DNA of 64,000 nucleotides from Oscillospiraceae bacterium (GCA_017482385.1 JAFUNI010000021.1:62001-126000); one strand, 5' to 3'. Positions 45,546 through 55,006 are shown, numbered from the stretch's first letter. Translations and numbers: made by a program. The notes: a model not told the origin generated them from the letters alone.

Positions 45546-45827
45546 ATGTCTGCGAAATTTACGGATCTGCACTGCAAAGAGGTCATCTGCATCTGCGACG
45601 GACGGCGGCTGGGGTATATTGAAGATGTGATCATCCGTCTGCCCGGGGGCGAGGTGAATGCCATCGTGGTGCCGGGGCGGTGCCGGTGGGGCGGCTTCAG
45701 TCCCCCCAAGGACGATTATGTGATCCCCTGGGGGAGCATTTGCCGCATTGGACCGGACATCGTACTGGTGGACATCAAGCCCGACGATTGCCGGGTCATG
45801 CGCAATAAGGCAAGATTGCTGTTTTAA
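45546..45827 (+). CDS. YlmC/YmxH-family PRC-barrel protein
   Basis: 93 residues, a single PRC-barrel-like fold (CICDGRRLGYIEDVIIRLPGGEVNAIVV, then RIGPDIVLVDI). The family is common in sporulating Firmicutes and is linked to sporulation, but its molecular job is unknown. ATG at 45546 is preceded by GGGGGTG. The gene ends just before a structured non-coding element. Confidence 0.8.
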   Translation: MSAKFTDLHCKEVICICDGRRLGYIEDVIIRLPGGEVNAIVVPGRCRWGGFSPPKDDYVIPWGSICRIGPDIVLVDIKPDDCRVMRNKARLLF

Positions 45828-45844
45828 TATTTTGCCTCCGGCGG

Positions 45845-45961
45845 GTATCTTTCTTGTTCCGGCAAGAAAGATACGAAAGAACCGGCTTGGGGAGGGTTTG
45901 AGCGCCTTGCTCCCGCAAGGCAAGCCACCTCCCCAAGACCCCTCCAGGCGCGCACTTTCGT
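45845..45961. other. Structured non-coding element with nested hairpins
   Basis: First a perfect 12-bp hairpin (GTATCTTTCTTG, 45845-45856, with 45863-45874). Then nested pairs: ACGAAAG (45873-45879) with CTTTCGT (45955-45961); CTTGGGGAGG (45886-45895) with CCTCCCCAAG (45928-45937); GCCTTG (45904-45909) with CAAGGC (45916-45921). It lies between the ymxH-type gene and the rpsB promoter. Perhaps a palindromic repeat or an RNA; only one copy is in this window. Confidence 0.6.
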
Positions 45962-46123
45962 TTTTGCGGTATTACCTGTGTCGTTTTGCCCCGGTGCAAT
46001 GCTCTAAACGGGTGCATTTTGCTATAAGAGCAACTATATATAGGGCTGTTTTTTGCTGAGGATAACTATATGCTGTTTCCCCAAAAAAGATTGGAAAAAA
46101 TATGAAAAAAACGAAAAAAACAC

Positions 46124-46152
46124 TTGCAAATTGGGCATACTTCTTATATAAT
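46124..46152 (+). promoter_or_regulatory. Promoter of rpsB-tsf
   Basis: TTGCAA (46124-46129), a 17-base spacer and TATAAT (46147-46152). The transcript has a leader of about 120 bases with short stems (CACGGAA-TTCCGT, ATCGTACGAT); it might be an autoregulatory S2 leader, which cannot be settled by eye. Confidence 0.7.
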
Positions 46153-46279
46153 AATTCGGCACGGAAATTTTTCCGTAGTAATCTACACCACACACCCGGG
46201 GACCTGTCGCTCCCGTGATCGTACGATCGGGCGGCAAGGAATGAACGGGGTGGAGGAAAAAACAAAAGGAGAAAAAACT

Positions 46280-47026
46280 ATGTCTGTCGTATCCATGAAG
46301 CAACTGTTGGAGGCTGGCGTGCACTTCGGTCACCAGACCCGCCGCTGGAACCCCAAAATGGCCACCTACATCTACACCGAGCGTAACGGTATCTACATCA
46401 TCGACCTGCAGAAGACCGTTAAGAAGCTGGAGGAGGCCTACAACTTTGTCCGTGAGACCTCTGCCAACGGCGGTAACATCCTGTTCGTTGGTACCAAGAA
46501 GCAGGCTCAGGACGCCATCAAGGAAGAAGCTGCCCGTTGCGGCGGTTACTATGTCAACGCCCGTTGGCTGGGTGGTATGATGACCAACTTCCGCACCATG
46601 CGTACCCGTATCGACCGTCTGGCTCAGCTGAGAAAGATGGAAGAGGACGGCACTTTCGCAATGCTGCCCAAGAAGGAAGTTATCAAGCTGCAGGGCGAGA
46701 TCGAAAAGCTGGAGAAGTACCTGGGCGGCGTGAAGGAAATGAAGAAGCTGCCTGCTGCTCTGTTCATCGTTGACCCCCGCAAGGAGCGCAACGCTATCGC
46801 TGAGGCTAAGAAGCTGAACATTCCCATCGTGGCTATCGTTGATACCAACTGCGATCCCGACGAGATCGACTACGTGATCCCCGGCAACGATGACGCTATC
46901 CGCGCTATCCGTCTGATCGCCGCTGCTATGGCATCTGCTGCCATCGAGGGCCGTCAGGGTGAGGATGCTGCTATCGAAGAGGCTCCCGCTGAGGTTGAGG
47001 CTACCGAGGCTCCCGTAGAAGAGTAA
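46280..47026 (+). CDS. rpsB: 30S ribosomal protein S2
   Basis: 248 residues. Motifs [22 protein letters not shown] and [10 protein letters not shown] are typical. ATG at 46280 follows AAAGGAG. A short acidic tail ([21 protein letters not shown]) ends it, within the family's usual variation. Cotranscribed with tsf, 17 bases downstream. Confidence 0.97.
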   Translation: MSVVSMKQLLEAGVHFGHQTRRWNPKMATYIYTERNGIYIIDLQKTVKKLEEAYNFVRETSANGGNILFVGTKKQAQDAIKEEAARCGGYYVNARWLGGMMTNFRTMRTRIDRLAQLRKMEEDGTFAMLPKKEVIKLQGEIEKLEKYLGGVKEMKKLPAALFIVDPRKERNAIAEAKKLNIPIVAIVDTNCDPDEIDYVIPGNDDAIRAIRLIAAAMASAAIEGRQGEDAAIEEAPAEVEATEAPVEE

Positions 47027-47043
47027 TTAGGAGGAAAAATAAA

Positions 47044-47970
47044 ATGGCATTTACTGCACTGGATGTTAAGAAGCTCCGTGAAATGACCAACGTCGGCATG
47101 ATGGACTGCAAGGCTGCTCTGTCTGCTACCGACGGTGATATGGACAAGGCTGTTGACTGGCTCCGTGAGAAGGGCCTGGCAAAGGCTGCCAAGAAGGCTG
47201 ACCGCATCGCCGCTGAGGGCGTTGCTTATGCTACCGTAGTAAACGGTGTGGGCGTTGTGATCGAGGTGAACTCCGAGACCGACTTCGCTGCTAAGACCGA
47301 TGCATTTATGGATCTGGTCAAGAACCTGGCTGAGGTGGTTGCTACCGCTAACCCCGCTGATGTGGAGGCTCTGAAGGCTGCCAAATACCCCAACTCCGAG
47401 CTGACAGTTACCGAGATCATGCAGGAGAAGGTCATGTCCATCGGCGAGAATATGCAGATCCGCCGTTTTGCCCGTTTTGCTGAGAACACTTCTGTCGCTT
47501 ACGTTCACGCCGGCGGCACCCACGGTGTTCTGGTAAACCTGGCTGTGGAAGGCTGCGATGCTACCGAGATCGGTAAGAACGTGGCTATGCAGATCGCTGC
47601 TATGGGCGCTAAGTACTGGGATAAGACCCAGGTGCCTCAGGCTGAGATCGACAAGGAGCTGGCCGTTCAGGTCGCTCTGATGGACAACGATCCCAAGATG
47701 GCTAACAAGCCCGCTGAGGTCAAGGAAAAGATCGCTGCCGGTAAGATGAACGCCTTCTACAAGGAGATCTGCCTGCTGCAGCAGGAGTTCGTCCGCTCCG
47801 ACCTGTTCAAGGGCGATGTGGCTGGCTACATTGCTGACGCTGCCAAGAAGCTGGGCGGCAAGGTCACCTTCGTTGACGCTATTCACTACATCAAGGGTGA
47901 GGGCATCGAGAAGAAGGAAGAGAACTTCGCTGATGAGGTTGCCGCACAGATCGCCGGCGCCAACAAGTAA
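47044..47970 (+). CDS. tsf: Elongation factor Ts
   Basis: 308 residues; nucleotide exchange factor for EF-Tu. Starts MAFTALDVKKLREMTNVGMMDCKAAL with the conserved TDF motif later (NSETDFAAKTDAF). TAGGAGGAAAA precedes the ATG. Order rpsB-tsf is universal. A strong terminator follows. Confidence 0.97.
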   Translation: MAFTALDVKKLREMTNVGMMDCKAALSATDGDMDKAVDWLREKGLAKAAKKADRIAAEGVAYATVVNGVGVVIEVNSETDFAAKTDAFMDLVKNLAEVVATANPADVEALKAAKYPNSELTVTEIMQEKVMSIGENMQIRRFARFAENTSVAYVHAGGTHGVLVNLAVEGCDATEIGKNVAMQIAAMGAKYWDKTQVPQAEIDKELAVQVALMDNDPKMANKPAEVKEKIAAGKMNAFYKEICLLQQEFVRSDLFKGDVAGYIADAAKKLGGKVTFVDAIHYIKGEGIEKKEENFADEVAAQIAGANK

Positions 47971-47982
47971 GATATTGCAACG

Positions 47983-48018
47983 ATCCCGGAAGTGCATTGC
48001 ACTTCCGGGATTTTTGTT
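47983..48018 (+). terminator. Terminator of rpsB-tsf
   Basis: ATCCCGGAAGTGCA and TGCACTTCCGGGAT arms with a very short loop, then a T-rich run. Confidence 0.9.
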
Positions 48019-48039
48019 TTATTAGGGAATGGTTTATTT

Positions 48040-48126
48040 GTAGGGGAGGGATACTATCCCTCCCGAATATGGCAATGAAGAATCACAATCGGCGATTGCG
48101 GGAGGCATTCTATGCCTCCCCTACGC
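48040..48126. repeat. R1 bipartite palindromic repeat, long form (reverse orientation)
   Basis: TGTAGGGGAGGGATACTATC, a 35-base spacer, then CGGGAGGCATTCTATGCC and CCCCTACG. Located between tsf and the convergent carboxypeptidase gene. Confidence 0.9.
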
Positions 48127-48138
48127 GAAAGGTTTGCT

Positions 48139-49269
48139 TTATGCCGCCATTGTTAAAAGCCGGAGGAGGCGGCTGAACATTTGGCCGAAGGTCAGCTTGG
48201 GAACGGCGGTTTCGGCTACCAACGGAATTTCTTTGAGCACCTGCTCCCCGGCCTTGATGTAAAGGGTACCCAGCCGCTGTCCCTGGCTCACCGGCGCGGA
48301 AACCTGCTCCAAAAGCTGGGTTTCCTGGGTGATCATCGCCTTTTGTCCCTTGTCAATGAGGACGGAATCCATTCCGGAGGGAACGGCGGACACGGAATCC
48401 GCATTGCCCAGCTTTACGGGAATTTCCGCCTTATCCTGCTGGGGGGTGATGAGGGCATAGGAGGCAAAGCCGTGGTCTAAGAGGGATTTGCAGGCGGCGA
48501 ACCGGTCCTTGGAGGTCTCACAGCCCATGACCACTGCCACCAATTCCATCTCGTCCCGCATGGCGGACGAGGACAGGCAGTAGCCTGCCTGGGAGGTAAA
48601 ACCTGTCTTTAAGCCTGTTGCCCCGGGGTAAAACCGCACCAACTTATTGGTATTGGACAGGCCGAACGCCCCGTCCCGCACCGTATCCATCCAAATGGTG
48701 GTGAATTTCTTGATATCCGGGTGGTTTTTCAGCAGCTCCCGGGACATAATGGCGATATCGTGGGCGGAGGTTTTGTGGTTTTTGGCATCCTCGCTGTCGT
48801 CAAGGCCGGTGCAGTTGACGAAATTGGTATCGTTCATCCCTAACTCCTTGGCCCGCTTGTTCATCATTTCCACAAAAGCCGTTTCGCTGCCGGCAATATG
48901 CTCGGCCATGGCGCAGGCGCAATCGTTGGCGGAGCTGACGGCAATGGATTTGACCATATCGGAAACGGACATACTCTCTCCCACTTTTAAGTAGATCTGA
49001 CTGCCGCCCTTGGCGGCGGCGGCCTCGGAGGTAGTGACGGTATCGTTCCAGCCGATGCGCCCGGAGTCGATGGCCTCCATAATGAGGAGCATGGTCATCA
49101 CCTTGGTCACGCTGGCCGGGGCTAAGGGCGTGTGGGCATCCTGCTCATATAAAAGCTGCCCGGTGGCCACATCCATCAGCACCGCGCTCTTGGCCGGTAC
49201 ATTCAGCTCTGCCGCGGATACCGGCACGATTAAGGCAAAAATACATAACAAACAGAAAAACCTTTTCAT
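48139..49269 (-). CDS. dacF: D-alanyl-D-alanine carboxypeptidase (S11, DacF/PBP5 type)
   Basis: 376 residues; trims the terminal D-Ala of peptidoglycan stem peptides. The signal peptide (MKRFFCLLCIFALIVPVSA) is followed by the three active-site motifs: SVTK (SxxK), SAND-type SANDCACAM (SxN) and KTGFT (KTG). A C-terminal PBP5-like beta domain completes it. Start ATG at 49269 is preceded by GGGGGCTG. In Firmicutes DacF often acts in sporulation cortex, and a paralogue in vegetative growth; which one is uncertain. Confidence 0.9.
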   Translation of the reverse strand: MKRFFCLLCIFALIVPVSAAELNVPAKSAVLMDVATGQLLYEQDAHTPLAPASVTKVMTMLLIMEAIDSGRIGWNDTVTTSEAAAAKGGSQIYLKVGESMSVSDMVKSIAVSSANDCACAMAEHIAGSETAFVEMMNKRAKELGMNDTNFVNCTGLDDSEDAKNHKTSAHDIAIMSRELLKNHPDIKKFTTIWMDTVRDGAFGLSNTNKLVRFYPGATGLKTGFTSQAGYCLSSSAMRDEMELVAVVMGCETSKDRFAACKSLLDHGFASYALITPQQDKAEIPVKLGNADSVSAVPSGMDSVLIDKGQKAMITQETQLLEQVSAPVSQGQRLGTLYIKAGEQVLKEIPLVAETAVPKLTFGQMFSRLLRLLTMAA

Positions 49270-49287
49270 ATAGCAGCCCCCAAAAAA

Positions 49288-49401
49288 GAATTGAAAATTG
49301 AGAATTGAGAATTGAGAATTAAGGTATTGCCTTCGGCAATGATTGAAATAAGTCGCGAAGCGACACCACAATTTTCAACTTTCAATTTTTAATTTTCCAT
49401 T
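49288..49401. repeat. Composite element: R3 arms around a GTCGC core
   Basis: Left arm AATTGAAAATTGAGAATTGA, right arm TTTTCAACTTTCAATTTTTA. Core GGTATTGCCTTCGGCAATGA then GTCGCGAAGCGACACC (49323-49365), a small hairpin pair. Confidence 0.7.
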
Positions 49402-49472
49402 ATCCCGGTTATTGTGTATTAAAAACTATGTTGCAGAGGTCAAAGTTAGACCTAAGAAATGGAACTTTCCTA

Positions 49473-49501
49473 TTGTGTTACGGTGGTTTTTTTGATATAA
49501 T
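49473..49501 (+). promoter_or_regulatory. Promoter of the recJ operon
   Basis: TTGTGT (49473-49478), a 17-base spacer and TATAAT (49496-49501). The predicted start site is only a few bases before ATG 49512. Confidence 0.55.
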
Positions 49502-49511
49502 ATTAAGAAAA

Positions 49512-51581
49512 ATGATAAAATGGATGTGGAATTGCTTGAAATACGGAACATGGAAAACCGCCCAGCCGGGGATGGATGCAGTCAATGCCCTGGTGAAAGG
49601 CGGCTATGCCCCGTTGGCGGCTATGGTTTTGGCCTCCCGGGGTATGGAAAACAGGGAAAAAGCTGACAAGTACTTAGACTGCAACTGTAACCTCTGCGAC
49701 CCCTTTTTGATGACCGATATGGCCATGGCAGTGGGCCGGGTGGCCCTGGCTATGGACAAAGGGGAGAAAATCGCCGTCTTTGGCGACTACGATGTGGACG
49801 GCATCACTGCCACCTGTCTGCTGACGGATTTCTTACGGAAACAGGGCTGCGATTGCGTGCCCTACATTCCCGGCCGGCTGGAGGAGGGCTACGGCCTGAA
49901 TCCCATCGCCATCGAATACTTAAGCGGCTTGGGCGTTAAGCTGATCATCACCGTGGACTGCGGCATTACCGCTGTAGAAGAAGCGGCTCTTTGCAAAGAA
50001 AAGGGCATCGACCTGGTCATCACCGACCACCACGAGTGCAAGGATTGCCTTCCCGAAGCGATTGCGGTGGTAGACCCCCACCGCCCTGACTGCACCTACC
50101 CCCACAAGACCCTCTCCGGCGTAGGCGTGGCCTTTAAGCTGGCGGCGGCGCTGCGGGGCGACCAGGAAAAGGTGCTGGAGCAGTATGCGGATATGGTGTG
50201 TATGGGCACTGTGGCAGATGTGATGCCACTGCAGGGGGAGAACCGGGTGTTTGTGTCCCGGGGTATCACCATGCTCAAGAACACTTCCCGCCCGGGCCTT
50301 GCGGCCTTAATGGCGGAATGCGGCTGTACATCGGAGCAGGTATCTGCTTCTGTGGTGGGCTATATGCTTGCCCCCCGGATCAATGCCGCCGGCAGAATGG
50401 GCCAGATCGAATTGGCTATCGAACTGTTTTTGACCGATGACCCGGAGCGGGGACAGGCGTCTGCAACGGCTCTGTGCGAGCTGAATAAGCAGCGGCAGGC
50501 GGTGGAGTCGGAAATTTACCGGCAGGCTGTAGAAATGCTCCCGGAGGGGAAGTTCCCCGAGGCCATCGTCCTGGCTGACGAAAGCTGGCACCAAGGCGTG
50601 GTGGGCATCGTTGCCAGCCGCATTGCCGAGGAATACTGCTGCCCCGCTTTCCTCATCTGCCTGGATGGGGAGCACGGCAAGGCCAGCTCCCGGAGCTTTG
50701 GGGGCTTCAATCTGTTTGGTGCGCTGACAAACCTTTCCCATCTGCTGGAAAGCTACGGCGGCCACGAGCTGGCGGCGGGCTTTACCATTCACCGCGACCA
50801 GATCCCTGCCTTCCGCAAGGAGATCTGCCGCCTGGCCGGGGAATTTTACCGGGGCGCAGGCCCGAAGACCGTGCTGGAAGCGGATTGCGTCATCCCGCCG
50901 GAGCTGCTGACCCTGCCCAATATCCAGTCGCTGGATGCGTTGGAGCCCTGCGGCACCGGCTGTCCCAAGCCTGTGCTGGTGATGGAGGGCTTGACCTTGG
51001 ATAAGCTCAGCGCTGTGGGCAACGGACGGCATTTGCGTATGCGCCTGCAAAAGGGCGGCTTTGGCTTTAACGGCATTTTCTTCTCCGCCACCGCAGAGTC
51101 CGCCTCTGTGGAGTTGGGTGACCGGGTGGATGTGGCTTTCCAGCCGCAGATCAATGAGTTCCGGGGAGAAAAGTCCGTGCAGATGAATGTGCAGGATATT
51201 CGCCCCTCCTGCAAAGCGGCGATCTGCTGCGACGGCGACGATTACCGGCTGCTGCAGGAAGATGCCCTTACCCCCGATGCCGCCGCCCGGCTGATCCCCA
51301 ACCGGGCTACCCAGGCGCTGGTTTGGCGGTATTTGGCTGTGCGCAAGGAAGTGCGGGAAAATCCCATCTGCCTGTGCCGGAAGATCGTCCGCTGGTCCGA
51401 CCAGCCTTTGAGCTTGGACCAAATGCTTACCTGTATTGATATTTTTGCCGATGTGGGTCTACTTGAGACTACCCGGCTGCATAATGATATTATGATTCGG
51501 CTGCTGCCTGCTACTGAGAAAGCGGACTTAAATGCCAGCCAAATAATGCAGAAACTGTTGTCTGCAAGTAAGGAGCAATAA
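49512..51581 (+). CDS. recJ: Single-stranded-DNA-specific exonuclease RecJ
   Basis: About 690 residues. DHH phosphoesterase motifs FGDYDVDGITA, TVDCGIT and TDHHECKD are followed by DHHA1 residues (GGHELAAGFT) and an OB-like C-terminal region. RecJ degrades single strands 5' to 3' in repair. The start is uncertain: ATG 49512, ATG 49524 or TTG 49536 (which would give LKYGTWKTAQ with GTGGA five bases upstream). With the promoter at 49473-49501 the 49512 start would be nearly leaderless. The stop overlaps the rel ATG by one base. Confidence 0.93.
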   Translation: MIKWMWNCLKYGTWKTAQPGMDAVNALVKGGYAPLAAMVLASRGMENREKADKYLDCNCNLCDPFLMTDMAMAVGRVALAMDKGEKIAVFGDYDVDGITATCLLTDFLRKQGCDCVPYIPGRLEEGYGLNPIAIEYLSGLGVKLIITVDCGITAVEEAALCKEKGIDLVITDHHECKDCLPEAIAVVDPHRPDCTYPHKTLSGVGVAFKLAAALRGDQEKVLEQYADMVCMGTVADVMPLQGENRVFVSRGITMLKNTSRPGLAALMAECGCTSEQVSASVVGYMLAPRINAAGRMGQIELAIELFLTDDPERGQASATALCELNKQRQAVESEIYRQAVEMLPEGKFPEAIVLADESWHQGVVGIVASRIAEEYCCPAFLICLDGEHGKASSRSFGGFNLFGALTNLSHLLESYGGHELAAGFTIHRDQIPAFRKEICRLAGEFYRGAGPKTVLEADCVIPPELLTLPNIQSLDALEPCGTGCPKPVLVMEGLTLDKLSAVGNGRHLRMRLQKGGFGFNGIFFSATAESASVELGDRVDVAFQPQINEFRGEKSVQMNVQDIRPSCKAAICCDGDDYRLLQEDALTPDAAARLIPNRATQALVWRYLAVRKEVRENPICLCRKIVRWSDQPLSLDQMLTCIDIFADVGLLETTRLHNDIMIRLLPATEKADLNASQIMQKLLSASKEQ

Positions 51582-53764
51582 TGGAAACTTTTGCTGAACA
51601 CTATGGGTCACTGTACCAAACCTTAAATCGGTGCGTACCCGGTGTGGATATGGAGCTTGTTGACCGGGCTGTGGAATATGCCCGGGAAAAGCACAAGGAC
51701 CAAAAACGCAAGGACGGCTCTCCCTACATCATCCACCCCTTGGCGGTGGCGGAGATCGTGGCGGAAATGGGCCTGGATATGGACGCGATTTTGGGCGCGC
51801 TGCTCCACGATTGCATCGAGGACACCGACGCATCCTTCTCTGACATCGCAAAGCTCTTTGGCACTACCACCGCCGAGCTGGTGGAGGGCGTTACCAAGCT
51901 GACCCGAGCCAATTTCTCCTCTACGGAGGAGGCGCAGATGGAGAACCTGCGGAAGATGTTCATGGCCATGAGCAAGGACATCCGGGTGGTTCTCATCAAG
52001 ATCGCCGACCGACTCCACAATATGCGCACCATGCAGTATCAGACCCCGGAAAAGCAGATCATCAAGTGCCGGGAGACCATGGATATTTACGCGCCCCTGG
52101 CCCACCGTCTTGGTATTCAGAAGATGAAATGGGAGCTGGAGGATATTGCTCTGCGGTATTTGGATCCCCAAAGCTACGAGGAGATCCTCACCTACCTGTC
52201 CGCCCACAAGGAAAAGGACGAGGCCTTTATGCACACCATTCAGGATCAGATCTCTGAGCGGCTGGAGTCTATGGGCATCCACAGCAAGACCTACGGACGG
52301 ATCAAGCACGTGTACTCCATCTACCGGAAGATGAATGCCCAGGGCAAGACTATCGATGAGCTGTATGACATTTACGCATTCCGGGTCATCGTGGACACCA
52401 TTCCCGATTGCTACAATGTTTTGGGTCATATCCATGACCTGTTTAACCTGGTGCCGGGTCGGTTCAAGGACTATATCTCCACCCCCAAGCCCAATATGTA
52501 CCAAAGCCTGCACACCACGGTCATCGGCAAGCAGGGCATTCCCTTTGAGGTGCAGATCCGCACCTGGGATATGCACGAAACTGCCGAATACGGCATTGCC
52601 GCCCACTGGAAATACAAGCAGGGCGAGGGTGCAGGCCAGGAAAAGGATTTTGAATGGGTACGCCGCCTGCTGGAAAGCCAGCAGGACACCGATGCCGAGG
52701 ACTATCTGAACTCCATGAAGATCGATATGTTCGACGACGAGGTGTTTGCCTTTACCCCCAAGGGCAAGATCGTGTCCTTGCCCGCCGGCTCTACCCCCAT
52801 CGACTTTGCCTATGCCATTCACTCCGGTGTGGGTAACTCCCTGGTTGGCGCCAAGGTGAATAACCGCATCTGCAACATCGATACCAAGCTGCAAAACGGC
52901 GACATCGTGGAGATCATCACCTCCAAGGCCGCCCGTGGTCCCAGCCGTGACTGGCTGAATATCTGTAAGTCTAACCAGGCCCGTACCAAGATCAAGCAGT
53001 GGTTCAAGCGGGAGCGCCGAGAGGAGAATGTGGCCCACGGCCGGGCATCCTTCGAGGGTGAAATGCGCCGGATCGGCCTGCCCCTGTCTTTGACGGTTGA
53101 CCCGGAGCTGAGCCCCCAGCTGCTGAAGAAGCTGGCTTTCGACACCTGGGAGGATATGTATGCCGCCATCGGCTACGGTGGCTTAACCGCCGTGAAGGCT
53201 GTTGGCCGCATCCGGGACGATATCAACCGGGCTATGAAGGCGCAAAACCTGGAAAAGCAGGTGGTATCCAACGCCGTCAAGCCCGATACTGCCCCCAAGA
53301 ACCGCCACAGCGTCAACGGCGTGATCGTGGAGGACATCGACAACTGTATGATCAAGTTTGCCAAGTGCTGTACCCCCGTGCCGGGTGATGGCATTTTGGG
53401 CTTTATCACCAAGGGCTTTGGTGTATCCGTTCACCGGATCGACTGCCCCAACGCCCAGAACCGGGACGAACCCCACCAGGCTGCCCGCTGGGTGCGGGTG
53501 CGCTGGGCTGTCCAGGACGATCAGCCCTTTGACACCACCCTGGAGCTGGATTGCATCACCCGGGATGGCTTGCTGCTGGACATCGTTACCACCCTTACCA
53601 CCACCCGGGTGCATATGAAGGAGATCAGCGGTAAGGATCTGCCCGGCGGTCACAGCGTGATCACCGTGCGCTTTGAGGTCAAGAACGTGGATGAGCTGGA
53701 CTCCATCCGCAATAAGCTGATGAATATCCGGGACGTGATCGGCACCCGGAGAGGACAGAACTAA
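51581..53764 (+). CDS. relA: Bifunctional (p)ppGpp synthetase/hydrolase Rel
   Basis: 727 residues; makes and degrades the stringent-response alarmone (p)ppGpp. N-terminal HD hydrolase (HDCIEDTDAS) and synthetase (DIYAFRVI, MYQSLHTTVIG, EVQIRT) regions, then TGS, helical and C-terminal ACT domains. The hydrolase HD pair is intact, so both activities are expected. It overlaps recJ by one base and is followed by R2 repeats before dtd. Confidence 0.97.
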   Translation: METFAEHYGSLYQTLNRCVPGVDMELVDRAVEYAREKHKDQKRKDGSPYIIHPLAVAEIVAEMGLDMDAILGALLHDCIEDTDASFSDIAKLFGTTTAELVEGVTKLTRANFSSTEEAQMENLRKMFMAMSKDIRVVLIKIADRLHNMRTMQYQTPEKQIIKCRETMDIYAPLAHRLGIQKMKWELEDIALRYLDPQSYEEILTYLSAHKEKDEAFMHTIQDQISERLESMGIHSKTYGRIKHVYSIYRKMNAQGKTIDELYDIYAFRVIVDTIPDCYNVLGHIHDLFNLVPGRFKDYISTPKPNMYQSLHTTVIGKQGIPFEVQIRTWDMHETAEYGIAAHWKYKQGEGAGQEKDFEWVRRLLESQQDTDAEDYLNSMKIDMFDDEVFAFTPKGKIVSLPAGSTPIDFAYAIHSGVGNSLVGAKVNNRICNIDTKLQNGDIVEIITSKAARGPSRDWLNICKSNQARTKIKQWFKRERREENVAHGRASFEGEMRRIGLPLSLTVDPELSPQLLKKLAFDTWEDMYAAIGYGGLTAVKAVGRIRDDINRAMKAQNLEKQVVSNAVKPDTAPKNRHSVNGVIVEDIDNCMIKFAKCCTPVPGDGILGFITKGFGVSVHRIDCPNAQNRDEPHQAARWVRVRWAVQDDQPFDTTLELDCITRDGLLLDIVTTLTTTRVHMKEISGKDLPGGHSVITVRFEVKNVDELDSIRNKLMNIRDVIGTRRGQN

Positions 53765-53797
53765 TGCAGAATGCGTAATGCATAATGCATAATGAAG
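53765..53797. repeat. R2 repeat inside an operon, providing the dtd ribosome site
   Basis: ATGCAGAATGCGTAATGCAT-type units between rel and dtd. The unit ends ATAATG and the next bases are AAGGAG, which is the dtd Shine-Dalgarno sequence. Confidence 0.75.
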
Positions 53798-53805
53798 GAG
53801 CTATT

Positions 53806-54273
53806 ATGCGAGCAGTATTGACAAGAGTAAAATCTGCGTCGGTGGAAATCGACGGAGAGGTAGTTGGCAAGATCGGCCAGGGTTTTCTGATCCTGCTGGG
53901 CGTTGGCCCGGAGGACACCGAAAAGGAGTGCCGGTATTTGGCGGAAAAGGCCTTGAGCCTGCGCATTTTCGAGGACGAAAACGGTAAAATGAATTTGGGC
54001 CTTGATGATGTGGGCGGACAGGTGCTGGTGGTGAGCCAGTTTACCCTGTACGGCAACTGCCGCAAAGGTCGCCGCCCCAGCTTTGTGGGCGCTGCCGGCC
54101 CGGAATTGGGCAATGAATTGTATGAAAAGTTCCTTGCCATCTGTGAGGAACTGGGCTATCCTCCCCAGCACGGCCAGTTTGGCGCAGATATGAAAGTGGA
54201 ATCTATCAATGATGGCCCTGTCACCCTCATTTTGGACACCGCAGAACTACTGGACACACCCAGAAGAAATTGA
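53806..54273 (+). CDS. dtd: D-aminoacyl-tRNA deacylase
   Basis: 155 residues; removes D-amino acids wrongly charged on tRNA. Family motifs SQFTLYGNC and NDGPVTLIL are intact. ATG at 53806 lies five bases after AAGGAG. It is downstream of rel as in most Firmicutes, and its 3' end is followed within 20 bases by the MBL gene. Confidence 0.95.
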   Translation: MRAVLTRVKSASVEIDGEVVGKIGQGFLILLGVGPEDTEKECRYLAEKALSLRIFEDENGKMNLGLDDVGGQVLVVSQFTLYGNCRKGRRPSFVGAAGPELGNELYEKFLAICEELGYPPQHGQFGADMKVESINDGPVTLILDTAELLDTPRRN

Positions 54274-54292
54274 AAATGGAGAATTGAGAATT

Positions 54293-54883
54293 ATGCTGAA
54301 CATTCTCACATTGCCTTTGGGTTCTTATCAGACCAATTGTTATATTGCCTGGGCAGAGGGCGCGGATTCCTGCATCGTCATCGACCCGGGCTATGAGCCG
54401 GAAACGGTGCTGGCGGAGACTGCTCGCCTGGGTAAGTCTATCGTGGCCATCCTGCTGACCCACGGCCATTTTGACCATGTGGGCGGCGTGCGGTTTTTGG
54501 CAGAAAAAGCGGATTGCCCGGTTTATATCCATGCAGCGGAGCTTTCCCTGCCGGAAAGCTTCACCGACGGCCCGCTTTGCTACACGGCAAACTATGACGA
54601 GGGGGACGTGCTTACGTTTGCAGGTCTTTCTTTGCGGGTTCTCCACACCCCGGGGCATACCCCCGGCTCGGTGTGCCTTATGTGCCAGGACACCATGTTC
54701 TCAGGGGACACCCTGTTTATGGATTCCTGCGGACGGACGGACTTCCCCGGGGGCAGTATGGCCCAAATGCGAGAATCTCTCAAGCGGCTGGCGCAGCTGG
54801 AGGGAGATTGCAAAGTCCTCCCCGGCCACGGCCCAGCCACCCGGTTGGCAGAGGAGCGGAAGTACAATCCCTATTTACAGTGA
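54293..54883 (+). CDS. MBL-fold metallohydrolase (glyoxalase II-like)
   Basis: 196 residues with the metal site THGHFDHVGG and further ligands GHTPGS and LPGHGPAT. Small proteins of this kind often hydrolyse thioesters or act in methylglyoxal detoxification; the substrate is not certain. The ATG at 54293 lies inside an R3-type sequence (GAGAATTGAGAATTATG). It is in the recJ-rel-dtd-MBL-hemZ series. Confidence 0.88.
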   Translation: MLNILTLPLGSYQTNCYIAWAEGADSCIVIDPGYEPETVLAETARLGKSIVAILLTHGHFDHVGGVRFLAEKADCPVYIHAAELSLPESFTDGPLCYTANYDEGDVLTFAGLSLRVLHTPGHTPGSVCLMCQDTMFSGDTLFMDSCGRTDFPGGSMAQMRESLKRLAQLEGDCKVLPGHGPATRLAEERKYNPYLQ

Positions 54884-54993
54884 ATGCAAAATTCAAAATG
54901 ATAAATGCAAAATGAAGGTATTGGCAATAATTTCAATAAGTCGGCTTTGCCGACACCTCAATTTTGCACTTTGCAGTTTACATTTTGCATTTC
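54883..54993. repeat. Composite element: AAATGCAAAATG arms around a GTCGGC core
   Basis: Left arm GAATGCAAAATTCAAAATGA, right arm TTTGCACTTTGCAGTTTACA, core GGTATTGGCAATAA then GTCGGCTTTGCCGACACC (54914-54957). It separates the MBL gene and hemZ. Confidence 0.7.
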
Positions 54994-55006
54994 GTGAGGA
55001 AACCCT

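Noticed and set aside
46153-46279. Riboswitch before rpsB
   Set aside because: Only short stems are seen, with no recognisable riboswitch core. An S2 leader remains possible but could not be supported by eye.
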